A stretch of 62,640 nt of DNA. It comes from a virus. The position numbers were made by a program, and so were the translations under genes. The stretch covers positions 1 through 62,640 of IMG/VR virus record IMGVR_UViG_3300025652_000066. One strand, given 5' to 3'. Below the pieces are notes generated by a model that worked only from the letters and a program-made list of their open reading frames with translations, searched no databases and was not told where the DNA came from. Shown piece by piece: positions 6,932 through 15,859 of the stretch. Position 1 is the first letter of the stretch. Every line of letters begins with the position of its first letter.

Positions 6932-7151
6932 GCATAACCGCCTTGGTATCGTTTTGCTTCCTTATGACGAGCTTAGCGTTGGCAACAAGCTGGTTCTGCA
7001 CTATTTCAAGAGTACGCGCTAGAGCTGCTACATTTTGCTCTGCGATGACAGCCTTGGTGTACTGCTGCTTCGCTACCAAGCCCAGCGCTATGGCGCTACT
7101 TAGTGTTAGTGCAAAGCCCACTGCAGCTGCTTTACCAAACAACGAATTCAC
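6834..7151 (-). CDS. Rz: Rz-like inner-membrane spanin
   Basis: 105 residues from a GTG whose bases overlap the stop of the holin gene (GTGA). N-terminal signal-anchor (AVGFALTLSSAIALGLVA) followed by a periplasmic coiled coil (VIAEQNVAALARTLEIVQNQLVANAKLV). This is the i-spanin architecture; the partner o-spanin gene is nested in its 3' half. It works with holin and endolysin at the end of the lytic cycle. Confidence 0.82.
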   Translation of the reverse strand: MNSLFGKAAAVGFALTLSSAIALGLVAKQQYTKAVIAEQNVAALARTLEIVQNQLVANAKLVIRKQNDTKAVMHERNKLKADLRETPDDGCLDRRVPDAVLKLLR

Positions 7152-7348
7152 TTCGGCCCTGAGCTTGTGTAGAGACCGAATACTGCAGCACTTATCCCAA
7201 CAACTGTCGATACGAACGCAGCTTGCGTTGACGTGGGGAGTGCTAGCGCCATAAACCAGAATGACACTTCATAGAGTAACCACGAGTACCCGAGGATTAA
7301 TATCCTGGGCACTACGCGGTATTTGTTAAGTAGTTCGTGGAGAGGCAT
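7148..7348 (-). CDS. holin candidate
   Basis: 66 residues with two hydrophobic segments (about 15-35 RILILGYSWLLYEVSFWFMALAL region and 44-60 FVSTVVGISAAVFGLY) and a short polar C-terminus. Size, topology and position immediately upstream of the spanins make it the best holin candidate. It overlaps the Rz gene by four bases. No clear SD; it starts two bases after the upstream stop, so it is probably translated by re-initiation. Family not recognised. Confidence 0.65.
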   Translation of the reverse strand: MPLHELLNKYRVVPRILILGYSWLLYEVSFWFMALALPTSTQAAFVSTVVGISAAVFGLYTSSGPK

Positions 7349-7350
7349 GG

Positions 7351-7953
7351 CTATAATCTAAAACCACCCCTAGATGGGGCACCAAAAGAATCCAAATACT
7401 GGGACAATGACCTTAATCCGTTATTAAGACTTAGCATATTTCTGTCTTTCCGTAGCCCTATAGTATTGTTATTCAATTGTCCTGCCGTTAGGTCTGCAGC
7501 CGTAATACCACTATTAGGTCTTGCTACCATCAAGTTATTAACTCGGTCATTAGTATTCTGAGTCACCAGCTGCTCACGTTTTTGCTGCTGCATATCAGCA
7601 ACTCGCTGATTACCCGCTACTTGCTGCTCAACGAAAGCTTCGGGGGTTTGTACTGTTTCTCCTTGGCTGACATCACTCATCCCACCCGCTACTTGCTGTT
7701 GCAAATTGGTAAAGGAGGGTACGCCATTCTGCATTGTGCTAGTAATAGGAGCAGAACCTGGGGCTTGCGAAGCGTTGAGGCCTGTAAGATCCATGCGGTT
7801 ATTACCACGCTTTTGGATATTGGCATTACCTTGCGCTACGAATGAGTTCGTTATCCCTCGGCTAGCACCAAGATTAAGACCGCTTTGACCACCCTGCGGT
7901 CTAGGCCCTAAAGAGCCAGACGTCGTCTGGTTGCCGTACGCATTAATAGCCAT
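7351..7953 (-). CDS. Gln/Asn/Gly-rich protein of unknown function in lysis/virion region
   Basis: 200 residues, SD GGAGATT upstream. Composition is low-complexity: Gly/Gln/Asn-rich N-terminus, central helical stretch (EAFVEQQVAGNQRVADMQQQKREQLV), and tail GGFRL. No family recognised. Composition resembles minor structural or internal virion proteins; position between a DUF5675 gene and the holin also allows a lysis role. Confidence 0.6.
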   Translation of the reverse strand: MAINAYGNQTTSGSLGPRPQGGQSGLNLGASRGITNSFVAQGNANIQKRGNNRMDLTGLNASQAPGSAPITSTMQNGVPSFTNLQQQVAGGMSDVSQGETVQTPEAFVEQQVAGNQRVADMQQQKREQLVTQNTNDRVNNLMVARPNSGITAADLTAGQLNNNTIGLRKDRNMLSLNNGLRSLSQYLDSFGAPSRGGFRL

Positions 7954-7954
7954 T

Positions 7955-8344
7955 CTATGTAATCTCCATATTAAACTCGTCCACTCCTGTGGTCAGCCCT
8001 GCGAACTTTTGGATCGCTAGCCTAGAACTTGTTACTGCCCATTTATTATACGCTACACCGAGGTATAGTCCTAAACCTATGCAACCATGGAGATCGTCTT
8101 TAACATTAGCGACATGGAATAGAATATGCGTTCGGCCTGGCACATCCATCACTTCGAATGTATCCCCGAACTTGGGGCTTTGCACACGCTTGCACACGTA
8201 CTTCCCTGGAGGGATACAAGAAACGAAAGGCTTATTACATTCCCAGGGTCGTTCTACGGTATATAGTGTTCTACCCTCGATAGTGAACTCACCGAAAGTA
8301 CCGACTTCGCTATGCGAAGCAAATCGTTTTAATTGCACATCCAT
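7955..8344 (-). CDS. DUF5675-family phage protein, possible lysis enzyme
   Basis: 129 residues. The sequence VGTFGEFTIEGRTLYTVERPWECNKPFVSCIPPGKYVCKRVQSPKFGDTFEV and HILFHVANVKDDLHGCIGLG matches the DUF5675 family as I know it, a small beta-rich family from phages with conserved His and Cys (FHVAN, HGCIGLG). These H/C motifs look like those of YkuD-like peptidoglycan enzymes, and no other endolysin is visible in the window, so a cell-wall role is a fair hypothesis. The start codon is inside the hairpin GCACA-TGGA-TGTGC. Confidence 0.72.
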   Translation of the reverse strand: MDVQLKRFASHSEVGTFGEFTIEGRTLYTVERPWECNKPFVSCIPPGKYVCKRVQSPKFGDTFEVMDVPGRTHILFHVANVKDDLHGCIGLGLYLGVAYNKWAVTSSRLAIQKFAGLTTGVDEFNMEIT

Positions 8345-8348
8345 GTGC
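8335..8348 (-). promoter_or_regulatory. hairpin with TGGA loop over start codon of DUF5675 gene
   Basis: On the - strand GCACA-TGGA-TGTGC, five pairs, with the initiating ATG in stem and loop. It reads ACATGGATGT, close to the CsrA core ACARGGATGT. SD AGGAG lies upstream, outside the stem. Confidence 0.4.
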
Positions 8349-8411
8349 TTTCTCCTGTTTTAAGTAACGATTACTGCTACCCACAATACACCAATACCAC
8401 CATCACGCCTT

Positions 8412-8918
8412 TTATGGAGGCGTAGGGAGCTGGGCTAATATTTCTGCAAACGTAGGCACTGGATCCCCCACAACATGGGCGTTTAATATAGACTGACCAG
8501 CTACCCAAACATTGCCTCTCCATAGTACATAGCTCTCCCCTTCTACTTGAAATGGGTTAACACTACCAGCATAAGAACAAGCAGATAAAATATTGTCGTA
8601 CCCATTAGCCACAGCCGTATCATCTAAGTAGCTCTGAATAGCCGCAGTAAGTCTTGCCACCTCTACAGCTTCTTTAGCTACTACAGCTTCATCATAAGCC
8701 TCTTGGTTGCTCACTGCCCAAGCTAGGTCATAAGATAGAACACCACCACCTATCCATAGGTCTGGCGCATCAGCAGCCACTACTTCATGGGTAGTATCTT
8801 TAATATCCAAGGCTTTAGTTCTGCCCACCACCATTCTAGAAGCATCAATATCAATAGGCTCGAAGTCTGGGAACATGTAGATAGCTTTTTTAGAAGTTAT
8901 TTCTCTTACAATTTGCAT
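8412..8918 (-). CDS. tail-fibre-associated protein, unknown function
   Basis: 168 residues. N-terminus MQIVREITSKKAIYMFPDFEPIDIDASRMVVGRTKALDI and a central helix EAYDEAVVAKEAVEVARLTAAIQSYLDD, then LPTPP. It follows the large fibre gene by five bases on the same strand. Small genes in this place often encode fibre chaperones or attachment tips; the sequence itself does not decide. Confidence 0.6.
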   Translation of the reverse strand: MQIVREITSKKAIYMFPDFEPIDIDASRMVVGRTKALDIKDTTHEVVAADAPDLWIGGGVLSYDLAWAVSNQEAYDEAVVAKEAVEVARLTAAIQSYLDDTAVANGYDNILSACSYAGSVNPFQVEGESYVLWRGNVWVAGQSILNAHVVGDPVPTFAEILAQLPTPP

Positions 8919-8923
8919 GGTAG

Positions 8924-10537
8924 TTATAACCTATCTATGTAAAGTTCAGTTGCTGAAAGTGCCTTACCAACGTACACACCCGCTAGACTATTCTCTGTCA
9001 GCGTACCAGTACCCGTCACGTAGTAGTCAGAGCCTATGGTTAAGTCTGTTTGATTTGCGTCAATGAAACCTTTAACACCCACTGATACTGTTTGGGCATC
9101 GGTTGCTGAGGCTTGGGCAATACCAATAGTGTTTGAGTTGTTTGAGGTGTCAGTTTGGTAAACTATTGCTGTGCCGAAACTAGAGTTGTCTACGTCAGCA
9201 TAAGCTATAATATTTTTAGTAGTATCCCGTGATATAGAATAATAACTTGATGAGGCACTTGCAAACACTGTGGCAGTACCAAAACTTATTGAATTTCCAG
9301 AAATCGCACCAGTAACTAGTGTGCCAAAACCCCCATTAATCTCGTCCCTGTAGGTTATTAGTATTTTGCCAGCGGTTGTGTCATAGATTGTGTCTAGATG
9401 AGATATATTCACACTGGCGAAAACCACCGCCGTGCCAAAACTAATTGTAGTACCAGAAACTGTACCTACAATAGCTTTTCCGTAATCTACAGTAGCATCA
9501 TCATCCCTGTAAGATATGGCTATTTTATTATTAGTCAGGTCGTGCATTGCGCTTGTGAGGGATGTAGCCGCACTGGAGAAAACCACTGGTGTACCAAAAC
9601 TTATAGCAGTACCAGAAACAGTACCTACTACTGCGGTACCATAGCTAGAGTTACCTAGGTCTTGGTAAGTTATAACAACTTTGTTATTAGTTGAGTCATA
9701 GACTGCTGAGGTATAGGTAGCGGAAGCTCCAAACACCACGGCAGTACCGAAACTGATGGAGGTCCCAGAAACTGTTCCTACTATAGCAGTACCTTTGCCA
9801 GTATTGCCATTATCTCTATAAGCAATGACTACTTTATTGTTGGTGTTGTCGAAAGCTGTTGAGATGTAGGGAGCACTGGCACTTTCAAACACAGCCGCAG
9901 TACCAAAACTTATAGAGGTTCCAGAAACAGTACCAACAATGGCTGTACCAAAGCTAGAGTTACCAACATTTTGATAAGCTATAACAACTTTGTTATTAAG
10001 GCTATCATAAACTAATGTTATAGAGCCTTGAGTACTAGTATTGAATACTACTGCTGTACCAAAAGTTATACTAGTGCCACTTACTGTACCTACAATGGCT
10101 GTACCATAGTTAGAGTTACCTAGGTCTTGGTAAGCTATAACCACTTTGTCATTTAGGGTATCAAAGGCGGATGAAATATTACCACTGGAACCAGCACTCT
10201 CAAACACAGTAGCAGTACCAATGGCTTCACCACCACCAGTCTGACCCACCACACTTACTGTCCCGTCACCGTTCAAAGCAACAGCCAAACCAGCCGAAGC
10301 TATAGTACCAGTAGCAACGAAGTCTTTAGAACTACCACCACCTGTTGCGCCCCCACCTACGCTTCCCCATGAAGTACCGTTGTAACCTTCAAAGGCTGAT
10401 AGTGTCCCGTTGTATCTGAAGTAACCTGCTGAGGGTGAACCATCACGTTGAGCTGTAGTTCCTGAAGGCAAACCTATTGAGCCTGTCTCGCTTGTTATTA
10501 GCCCTGATAGGTCTGCTAAGTCTCTTGCCTTACTCAT
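8924..10537 (-). CDS. tail fibre/receptor-binding protein with seven ~51-residue repeats
   Basis: 537 residues. The N-terminus (MSKARDLADLSGLI, then SAGYFRYNGTLSAFEGYNGTSW) is a common phage fibre attachment module. Residues about 105-450 consist of seven repeats of roughly 51 residues built on NNKVVIAYxDxGN and GTAIVGTVSGTSISFGTA. Seven repeats of this beta character suggest a seven-bladed propeller. The C-terminal part (about 455-537) resembles a trimerising tip. It likely recognises the cell surface. DNA repeats within it could recombine and vary copy number. Confidence 0.8.
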   Translation of the reverse strand: MSKARDLADLSGLITSETGSIGLPSGTTAQRDGSPSAGYFRYNGTLSAFEGYNGTSWGSVGGGATGGGSSKDFVATGTIASAGLAVALNGDGTVSVVGQTGGGEAIGTATVFESAGSSGNISSAFDTLNDKVVIAYQDLGNSNYGTAIVGTVSGTSITFGTAVVFNTSTQGSITLVYDSLNNKVVIAYQNVGNSSFGTAIVGTVSGTSISFGTAAVFESASAPYISTAFDNTNNKVVIAYRDNGNTGKGTAIVGTVSGTSISFGTAVVFGASATYTSAVYDSTNNKVVITYQDLGNSSYGTAVVGTVSGTAISFGTPVVFSSAATSLTSAMHDLTNNKIAISYRDDDATVDYGKAIVGTVSGTTISFGTAVVFASVNISHLDTIYDTTAGKILITYRDEINGGFGTLVTGAISGNSISFGTATVFASASSSYYSISRDTTKNIIAYADVDNSSFGTAIVYQTDTSNNSNTIGIAQASATDAQTVSVGVKGFIDANQTDLTIGSDYYVTGTGTLTENSLAGVYVGKALSATELYIDRL

Positions 10538-10797
10538 TAGGCTACTCCAATTTCTTGCTGTGCTATGAAGTCCTTACGGTTCTGAATAACTTCAGGAGTC
10601 CAAGTGAGATTAGCTAAGTCAACAATACGCTGATTAGTTACATCACCTAAGCCACGAGCAGGGTCTAATACGTTACGATGGAAGGTTGAGGTTAATTCAA
10701 CGCCATCCTCTAATATTGAAGTCTTTTCCTGTATCTGAATTTGACCATCTGCTAAGACTGTCATTTGAGATATTTCTACTTGTTTTGTAATTGCCAT
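10537..10797 (-). CDS. small tail-associated protein
   Basis: 86 residues, MAITKQVEISQMTVLADGQIQIQEKTSILEDGVELTSTFHRNVLDP, ending in QQEIGVA. Similar small proteins sit beside fibre genes in many marine phages. The stop overlaps the start of the repeat fibre gene by one base, so the two are coupled. SD AAGG. Function unknown, structural role likely. Confidence 0.65.
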   Translation of the reverse strand: MAITKQVEISQMTVLADGQIQIQEKTSILEDGVELTSTFHRNVLDPARGLGDVTNQRIVDLANLTWTPEVIQNRKDFIAQQEIGVA

Positions 10798-10801
10798 GAT
10801 T

Positions 10802-11986
10802 TTATACCTTGTACGTTATTGAGAAAAAGAGCTTTGAGCCTGCTGCAACATCACTAGGTATTAGGGGTGTTGTTCCAGCTGTTGAGTCAAATAATTTTAT
10901 TGATATAGTTGTCGTATTGCCAACACCTCGCCCCATTAATGCAAATGTGCCTGACAGGGTTAACGATGTCCCTTCAACGGGGCAAACTACAAAGCTAACA
11001 GCTGTGCCCATCGTAAACGGCAACCCCCCAAAGAATAGCGCTCCTGCCATGCCAGATGTAGTGTTTATCTCTATGTATGCGTTGCAAGTCACGATGTCAC
11101 CGCATTTAGTGTAATCGCCCTCCTGAGTAGTATAAGTATTCGTTCCCGCCGTGGAGATGCCGTAAAGTGTAGGAGTAAAAGTTCCCTCCTCGTAGTCGTC
11201 AAGGGTAGTAGCGTCTGCACTTGCATTTTGGGTTACTGGGAATTGAAGTTGTCCCTGAGTTACCTTTATAGAACCCGCCCGTGATACCCTGAGTATCTCA
11301 GTGTTTAACGTATTATCATCATTTAACGCCCTAACTAGTAAGTCTGACGTTGTTCCAGTTAGTGCCCATTTTTTAGCATCTACAGCTTGGTCAGTTTCTT
11401 CTAAAATTATCTGTGGTGCTGTTGTTGATATAAACTGAGCCGCTGTAAACGAATTAGGTAAGGCAAGCGCCGCCTTCTCAGTATCTAACTCATCTATAGC
11501 GGCTTGTACGTTTGTTGCTATTATGTTTCCTGTTGGCACGTTCACCACATTAGTGGCTGTCAATGCAGTAGAGGACAAGAAGTTAAATGAGACCATAGCT
11601 ATCTCGTCATTCAGGTCTGCACCCACTGTTAGCGTGACGGTATTCGCTACATTATCTAAAGTGTAATCCACTGCGGGTAATAATTTAGCACCGTTTAGAA
11701 ACACTAGTATTGACGCGTCAGTATCGTAGAGCAGTACAACACCATTATCATCAGCACCACTAAATAGGGTCTGACTTGCTGTTGCTGTGTAAACTAATTC
11801 CTGTGTGATTGTATCTAATACAGATGCTGAAGCACCGATCTCAACAATAGCGTCCGAGCCGTCGTTTTTCTTTGTATATAACCTACCGTCATACGTGTTT
11901 AACGCTAGCTCACCTAAATCTAAGTCAGCAACTAACGGAGCTTTCGAGGCGACCGCGCTACGTTTTAACTTTAATGTATTAGCCAT
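10802..11986 (-). CDS. tail fibre protein
   Basis: 394 residues. N-terminus MANTLKLKRSAVASKAPLVADLDLGELALNTYDGRLYTKK is the widespread fibre N-terminal module that contacts the tail and also starts the gene at 12029-12859. The middle has QELVYTATASQTLFSG, a beta-rich shaft module; the C-terminal 130 residues (GTFTPTLYGISTAGTNTYTTQEGDY onward) look like a trimeric lectin-like tip. SD AAGGAG; the ATG lies in the palindrome AGCCATATGGCT. Confidence 0.8.
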   Translation of the reverse strand: MANTLKLKRSAVASKAPLVADLDLGELALNTYDGRLYTKKNDGSDAIVEIGASASVLDTITQELVYTATASQTLFSGADDNGVVLLYDTDASILVFLNGAKLLPAVDYTLDNVANTVTLTVGADLNDEIAMVSFNFLSSTALTATNVVNVPTGNIIATNVQAAIDELDTEKAALALPNSFTAAQFISTTAPQIILEETDQAVDAKKWALTGTTSDLLVRALNDDNTLNTEILRVSRAGSIKVTQGQLQFPVTQNASADATTLDDYEEGTFTPTLYGISTAGTNTYTTQEGDYTKCGDIVTCNAYIEINTTSGMAGALFFGGLPFTMGTAVSFVVCPVEGTSLTLSGTFALMGRGVGNTTTISIKLFDSTAGTTPLIPSDVAAGSKLFFSITYKV

Positions 11987-12028
11987 ATGGCTTCTCCTTA
12001 GTGCTTATATAAGCAGAGATTAGGTTTC

Positions 12029-12859
12029 TTAGAATGTACCGCCATCAATAACCCAAGCATTCAGCCTGAGGGGTGTAACGATACGTAGGTCATCTGAGCC
12101 TGCATCGACTTCAACTTGCGTAGCTAATTCAGCAATACCTGCTACTGTTTGCGTAGCTTGAACTTCATCACCAGAGTTAGTACCAGACGTATTACCAAGT
12201 TTGGTAACCGAGGCATCTGTTAATGCGTTAGTGTCAGCATTAGATTCATACTGCGTTTTGATGCTAGCAGGTGTTAAGTTAGCCTGAACAATAGTCCAGT
12301 CAGTTTCTGCTGCAGCATTGTCAACCTGAGAAATCAGCGTGTCACCTATCTCTACATCTGCTGTAAAGAAGGTACCTGCTACCGTTACGGTGTAGGTATC
12401 ACCGGTAACCGTCGCTATTGGCGTGCTATCTAAGTTTGGAGTATCGGTTGACGCGTTGTAGTCGCCTTTGTACGCCATACCTGAAGTTACAGCTCCAGCA
12501 ACCTGGGCGGTCACGTAGGCTTTTACAGATTGCTGAGTCGGTACTTTAGATGCCGAATCCGTAGCAAAGCTATCTTCATCGATTACAAAACCTACTGCAG
12601 CAGAGGATGTGTCGCTGTTCATCACAGCACCAGCAGCGTCGACCGAGGCCGCGTCTGTTACGTCAGCGCCTGCTTCAATACCGTTTAATTTAGCTACGTA
12701 TTTCCAACCGCCGACTACTTCTTGCGACGCACCAGCAATACCGATGAATAGTTCACCGTCGCCTGTACCTGTACTTTCTGAATAAGCTAACTCACCTTGT
12801 GTGAGCCCCGTAGGAGCAGCAGAAGTACTACTGCGTTTGATCCGTATTGTATTTGCCAT
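12029..12859 (-). CDS. tail fibre protein
   Basis: 276 residues. Starts MANTIRIKRSSTSAAPTGLTQGELAYSESTG, the same attachment module as the downstream fibre. Middle has KVPTQQSVKAYVTAQVAGAVTSG, a helical fibre element known from many phage fibres, and the end LRIVTPLRLNAWVIDGGTF. Likely part of a branched or multi-fibre receptor complex with its neighbours. Confidence 0.78.
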   Translation of the reverse strand: MANTIRIKRSSTSAAPTGLTQGELAYSESTGTGDGELFIGIAGASQEVVGGWKYVAKLNGIEAGADVTDAASVDAAGAVMNSDTSSAAVGFVIDEDSFATDSASKVPTQQSVKAYVTAQVAGAVTSGMAYKGDYNASTDTPNLDSTPIATVTGDTYTVTVAGTFFTADVEIGDTLISQVDNAAAETDWTIVQANLTPASIKTQYESNADTNALTDASVTKLGNTSGTNSGDEVQATQTVAGIAELATQVEVDAGSDDLRIVTPLRLNAWVIDGGTF

Positions 12860-12870
12860 TATTAATTCCC

Positions 12871-13167
12871 TTAGAAATAGCCGCCATTAGTATCTAAGCC
12901 ACCATTATCAGCAGCTAGCTCTGTCTTATAAACTATCGGTTCCCATATACCGGATGTATACACGGAGAGAACCTGTGTACTTGTTTGAAGCCATAGTTGT
13001 CCATTGTCTGCACCTGCCGGAGCGCTCTCACTGTCGATGACTTGCCCAGATCCATTATTACCCGCTGCACCAGCTGGACCTTGAATACCGAGCGTAACTA
13101 TGTCTACCGACTTAGTCCCAGGCGATACCGTGGTTGTGTTGTTCCGTATCGTTACTGTAGTAGTCAT
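12871..13167 (-). CDS. small tail protein with collagen-like motif
   Basis: 98 residues. Contains KSVDIVTLGIQGPAGAAGNNGSG, a short Gly-X-Y stretch, then a carbohydrate-module-like segment (DNGQLWLQTSTQVLSVYTSGIWEP). The gene at 17779-18204 has the same IVTVGVQGPAG element, so both likely belong to one fibre family. Its start overlaps the end of the upstream gene. Confidence 0.68.
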   Translation of the reverse strand: MTTTVTIRNNTTTVSPGTKSVDIVTLGIQGPAGAAGNNGSGQVIDSESAPAGADNGQLWLQTSTQVLSVYTSGIWEPIVYKTELAADNGGLDTNGGYF

Positions 13168-13730
13168 TTGAACGCGTTGAAATCGAAGAGGCTAAGGAGC
13201 TTGGATTTGACATGCTCACCGAAGCTACCTGCTGTAACGTGATCCGAGGTGTTGGCGTCCCATACTGCGGTAGCGTTTTGTGCATCTGTTGGAATAGATA
13301 GAAGTTTAGCGTTCTCTGCTTCACTAAGCCCGCTGCCTGTAGAGATAACGATTACTTCTACTTGCGGTGGAATGTAGGCAATATCGACTGACGTTGCTAA
13401 TGCAAGACTAGCTTTATCAAATACCGCAATACCTTCCTGTCCATCATCTGTAATTATTGTTCCGTTTATGGTCAGTACATGTGACGTATCAAACGGCACT
13501 ATTCTTGTCCCACTTAGCAACACTGCATATCTTTCGGTGAACTTACCACCGCCTTTGCTTACGTTACCTTCTGCGTTCATAAACACATCGTAAATACGTA
13601 AGCCTTCATCTGTTCTTCTTAGCGTTCTCATCTCTTTGTAAATGTCGATTGGGTTTACAGTAGCCCCGACCGTGTCTGCGTGTAGGTATATTCTGCGGTT
13701 AGCGCCATCTATAGAAGCTATCAGCGTCAT
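13164..13730 (-). CDS. tail protein, unknown specific role
   Basis: 188 residues, MTLIASIDGANRRIYLHADTVGATVNPIDIYKEMRTLRR then a beta-rich domain. The family is frequent in marine phage tail regions beside fibre genes. Overlaps both neighbours by four bases (ATGA-type), so it is in a coupled block. Structural role inferred from context. Confidence 0.68.
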   Translation of the reverse strand: MTLIASIDGANRRIYLHADTVGATVNPIDIYKEMRTLRRTDEGLRIYDVFMNAEGNVSKGGGKFTERYAVLLSGTRIVPFDTSHVLTINGTIITDDGQEGIAVFDKASLALATSVDIAYIPPQVEVIVISTGSGLSEAENAKLLSIPTDAQNATAVWDANTSDHVTAGSFGEHVKSKLLSLFDFNAFK

Positions 13731-14029
13731 ACATGTAACCTCCCGTTGCTATCCAATGTGGCATCATGTTCAATCGCCACCCATTTCAAGGCTACCGTTG
13801 CAATCATTGCGTAAAGTTCCATACCGTCGATCATTCCATCAGCAGCATAGTCATTGACAGGTTGCTTGTAGATGTCGCTCAATCTTCGGTATATTCTGTC
13901 GAAGCCACCGATAACCTGGATTTCTTTCCCCAAGTCATCGGTTATTACTTTCTCGACATGAATACTTATAAATGGCTCACCTACAGGTATAACATCAATA
14001 CTAATTGTTCTAATTCGTAGGTAAGCCAT
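13727..14029 (-). CDS. small tail-region protein
   Basis: 100 residues, MAYLRIRTISIDVIPVGEPFISIHVEKVITDDLGKEIQVIGGFDRIYRRL and so on, start supported by AGGAG. Coupled to the following gene by a four-base overlap. No family recognised; baseplate or fibre accessory role inferred from location. Confidence 0.65.
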   Translation of the reverse strand: MAYLRIRTISIDVIPVGEPFISIHVEKVITDDLGKEIQVIGGFDRIYRRLSDIYKQPVNDYAADGMIDGMELYAMIATVALKWVAIEHDATLDSNGRLHV

Positions 14030-14037
14030 AGCAGCTC

Positions 14038-15516
14038 CTATACGTTATTTTCTGCGGCTGGTGCGCATGTGAACGCTACGGTTGTTTGTTGCGTTATGCT
14101 GTAAAGCGTTTTAGCTTGGGTAGCCCCGCCATCACCTTCACATAAGAATACGCAATCTTTATCAGTCTCAGCAGTACCGCCGACCGTATCACCCGTATAA
14201 TCGAACGGGAAGATGATCTTGTTATTACCATTGGCTGAAGAAGAAAGACCTTTAACTGCCACTGATGAAGAGTTTTCAACTGTAACTGCGCCAGCGGTGT
14301 TGTAAGCTGCAGCAAAGAAACTATGATACCAAGAGTTAACATCGCCTTTAGCAGTTGAACCGATATCCGCTTCTACTGAAACAGAGAATGAGTAAGCCTT
14401 GACAGTACCGCCATCATCGGTAAATACAACTCGTTGCTGATCGGCTGTTGGAATGTTCGTGATGTACATTCCTTCAGTAGTTGGATCAACACCAGATTTA
14501 GTTACGATTTGACCTTGAGCATTGTATGAATACCAAGTTTCAATGTCTTTACCTAAGCTACCTGTAGTTACACCAAGACCATCTGCTTCATCTGGTTGTG
14601 TTGCGAAAGCATCTAACCATGCTACACACTGGTTTAATGTAGCTGAGTTTGAGTTGATTAGTTCCCATGAGAACAATCTACTACCTGTTTCATCAGAGAA
14701 CTCAGCAGACTTAGCAGAAGGCGCGGCAATGTTGTTTAATTCCATCGTCGCCCATACACCAGTGGGGGTCGTGTAAACATCTGCAAGAGGATGAGTAGTT
14801 GTGTTAGTTGTTAAATGCACAGACTCGTTCAATGCGAAACCTGTTGAGTAACCACCTAATTCTGTGATACCCAAATCGGTAGTAGTTGCTTTTCTATCGT
14901 AGTTGTTTCCGTATGTACGGACAGACACGGCTTCATAGGTACGACTATCGAAAGACCCGTTAGACACATCACCGAATACTTGAACCGCTTCATCTATCTG
15001 ACCAACTTTAGCGAAATCCGTTGCTGTACCCTGAATGGCTAATTGATAGTAAGGTTGTGATCCAGCTTCGATGTTGGATAAACCTTTGTTACCGAAGTAG
15101 ATCCGTGTAGCTACCGCGCTTGCATCAAGCTCGTTCCAGCCGGAGCCGCGAATACCCGCTCTATCAGCATCAGTCGATGGTGTTTTAGCATTAACAAAGT
15201 TATATGCACCACCGAACTTAAAGGTACCTGAAGTCCAACGATCATACTGACGAAGCACTTCATCTGAAGCACGTTCCTGATTTTCAAAAGCGTAGATAGC
15301 CTCGAATTTCAAGCCATCTGCACGAATCAATGGATTTGGATCTGACGCACCACCACCGACGCTGGTTAAATCAACCGTTGCCAATTCATCTGCGTAGATA
15401 AATTCAATCAGGTCATTCGCTTTGTCGAAGTAGATGTTGCCATCTGGTGTTCCGGCTCGCGAGTCTGTTGATTGGACGAGTGTTGTATTGTAGTTGGATA
15501 AATCTATAAGTGCCAT
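14038..15516 (-). CDS. tail fibre/appendage protein
   Basis: 492 residues, beta-rich throughout, with NIYFDKANDLIEFIYADELATVDL near the N-terminus and IKFEAIYAFENQERASDEVLRQYDRW-like content, then YFGNKGLSNIEAG. Its family appears in marine podophage and jumbo-phage tail clusters as an appendage protein. SD GAGGAG. C-terminal ENNV. Specific role unknown. Confidence 0.7.
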   Translation of the reverse strand: MALIDLSNYNTTLVQSTDSRAGTPDGNIYFDKANDLIEFIYADELATVDLTSVGGGASDPNPLIRADGLKFEAIYAFENQERASDEVLRQYDRWTSGTFKFGGAYNFVNAKTPSTDADRAGIRGSGWNELDASAVATRIYFGNKGLSNIEAGSQPYYQLAIQGTATDFAKVGQIDEAVQVFGDVSNGSFDSRTYEAVSVRTYGNNYDRKATTTDLGITELGGYSTGFALNESVHLTTNTTTHPLADVYTTPTGVWATMELNNIAAPSAKSAEFSDETGSRLFSWELINSNSATLNQCVAWLDAFATQPDEADGLGVTTGSLGKDIETWYSYNAQGQIVTKSGVDPTTEGMYITNIPTADQQRVVFTDDGGTVKAYSFSVSVEADIGSTAKGDVNSWYHSFFAAAYNTAGAVTVENSSSVAVKGLSSSANGNNKIIFPFDYTGDTVGGTAETDKDCVFLCEGDGGATQAKTLYSITQQTTVAFTCAPAAENNV

Positions 15517-15520
15517 GTGG

Positions 15521-15859
15521 CTACTCCTCTGGTAATAAGTTTTCTAAAATAGTTGCGAGTCGTACATTTTCAATACCCAACTCATTGTTCACGCCTGCCA
15601 ACTCGTCTATCTGAGCCTTTAAATATTCGTTCTGCTTTTCTTTTTGAAAATTAATTCCTGCATTGAAAGCAATAAGTTCGTACTTCTTTGCGAAGTTAAG
15701 AATATTGAACATAAGCGCATCGTTAATTACAGGAGGGAAACTATGAATAGCCTCGCCTGTCACGTTCTTTCTTACAGTCCAATCGCTCTTAACTGCACCA
15801 TTCGTGTTCTGTGTAACGTGCGATGTTTGTAAGTCAATCAATTCAGGTTGCTCTGCCAT
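15521..15859 (-). CDS. small tail-region protein with coiled coil
   Basis: 112 residues. N-terminus MAEQPELIDLQTSHVTQNTNGAVKSDWTVRKN, then a helical region (IDELAGVNNELGIENVRLATILENLLPEE). Starts at the last base of the upstream gene. It may be a chaperone or linker for the large appendage proteins either side of it; no family recognised. Confidence 0.62.
   Translation of the reverse strand: MAEQPELIDLQTSHVTQNTNGAVKSDWTVRKNVTGEAIHSFPPVINDALMFNILNFAKKYELIAFNAGINFQKEKQNEYLKAQIDELAGVNNELGIENVRLATILENLLPEE

Noticed and set aside
7345-7355. TATAAT-like sequence (GGCTATAATC) as a + strand promoter
   Set aside because: No -35 at proper distance and it points into the antisense of the lysis and tail genes.
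8924-10537. Repeat region as a CRISPR or tandem DNA repeat array
   Set aside because: The repeats are coding, about 150 bases, diverged at third positions and in frame; a protein repeat explains them.
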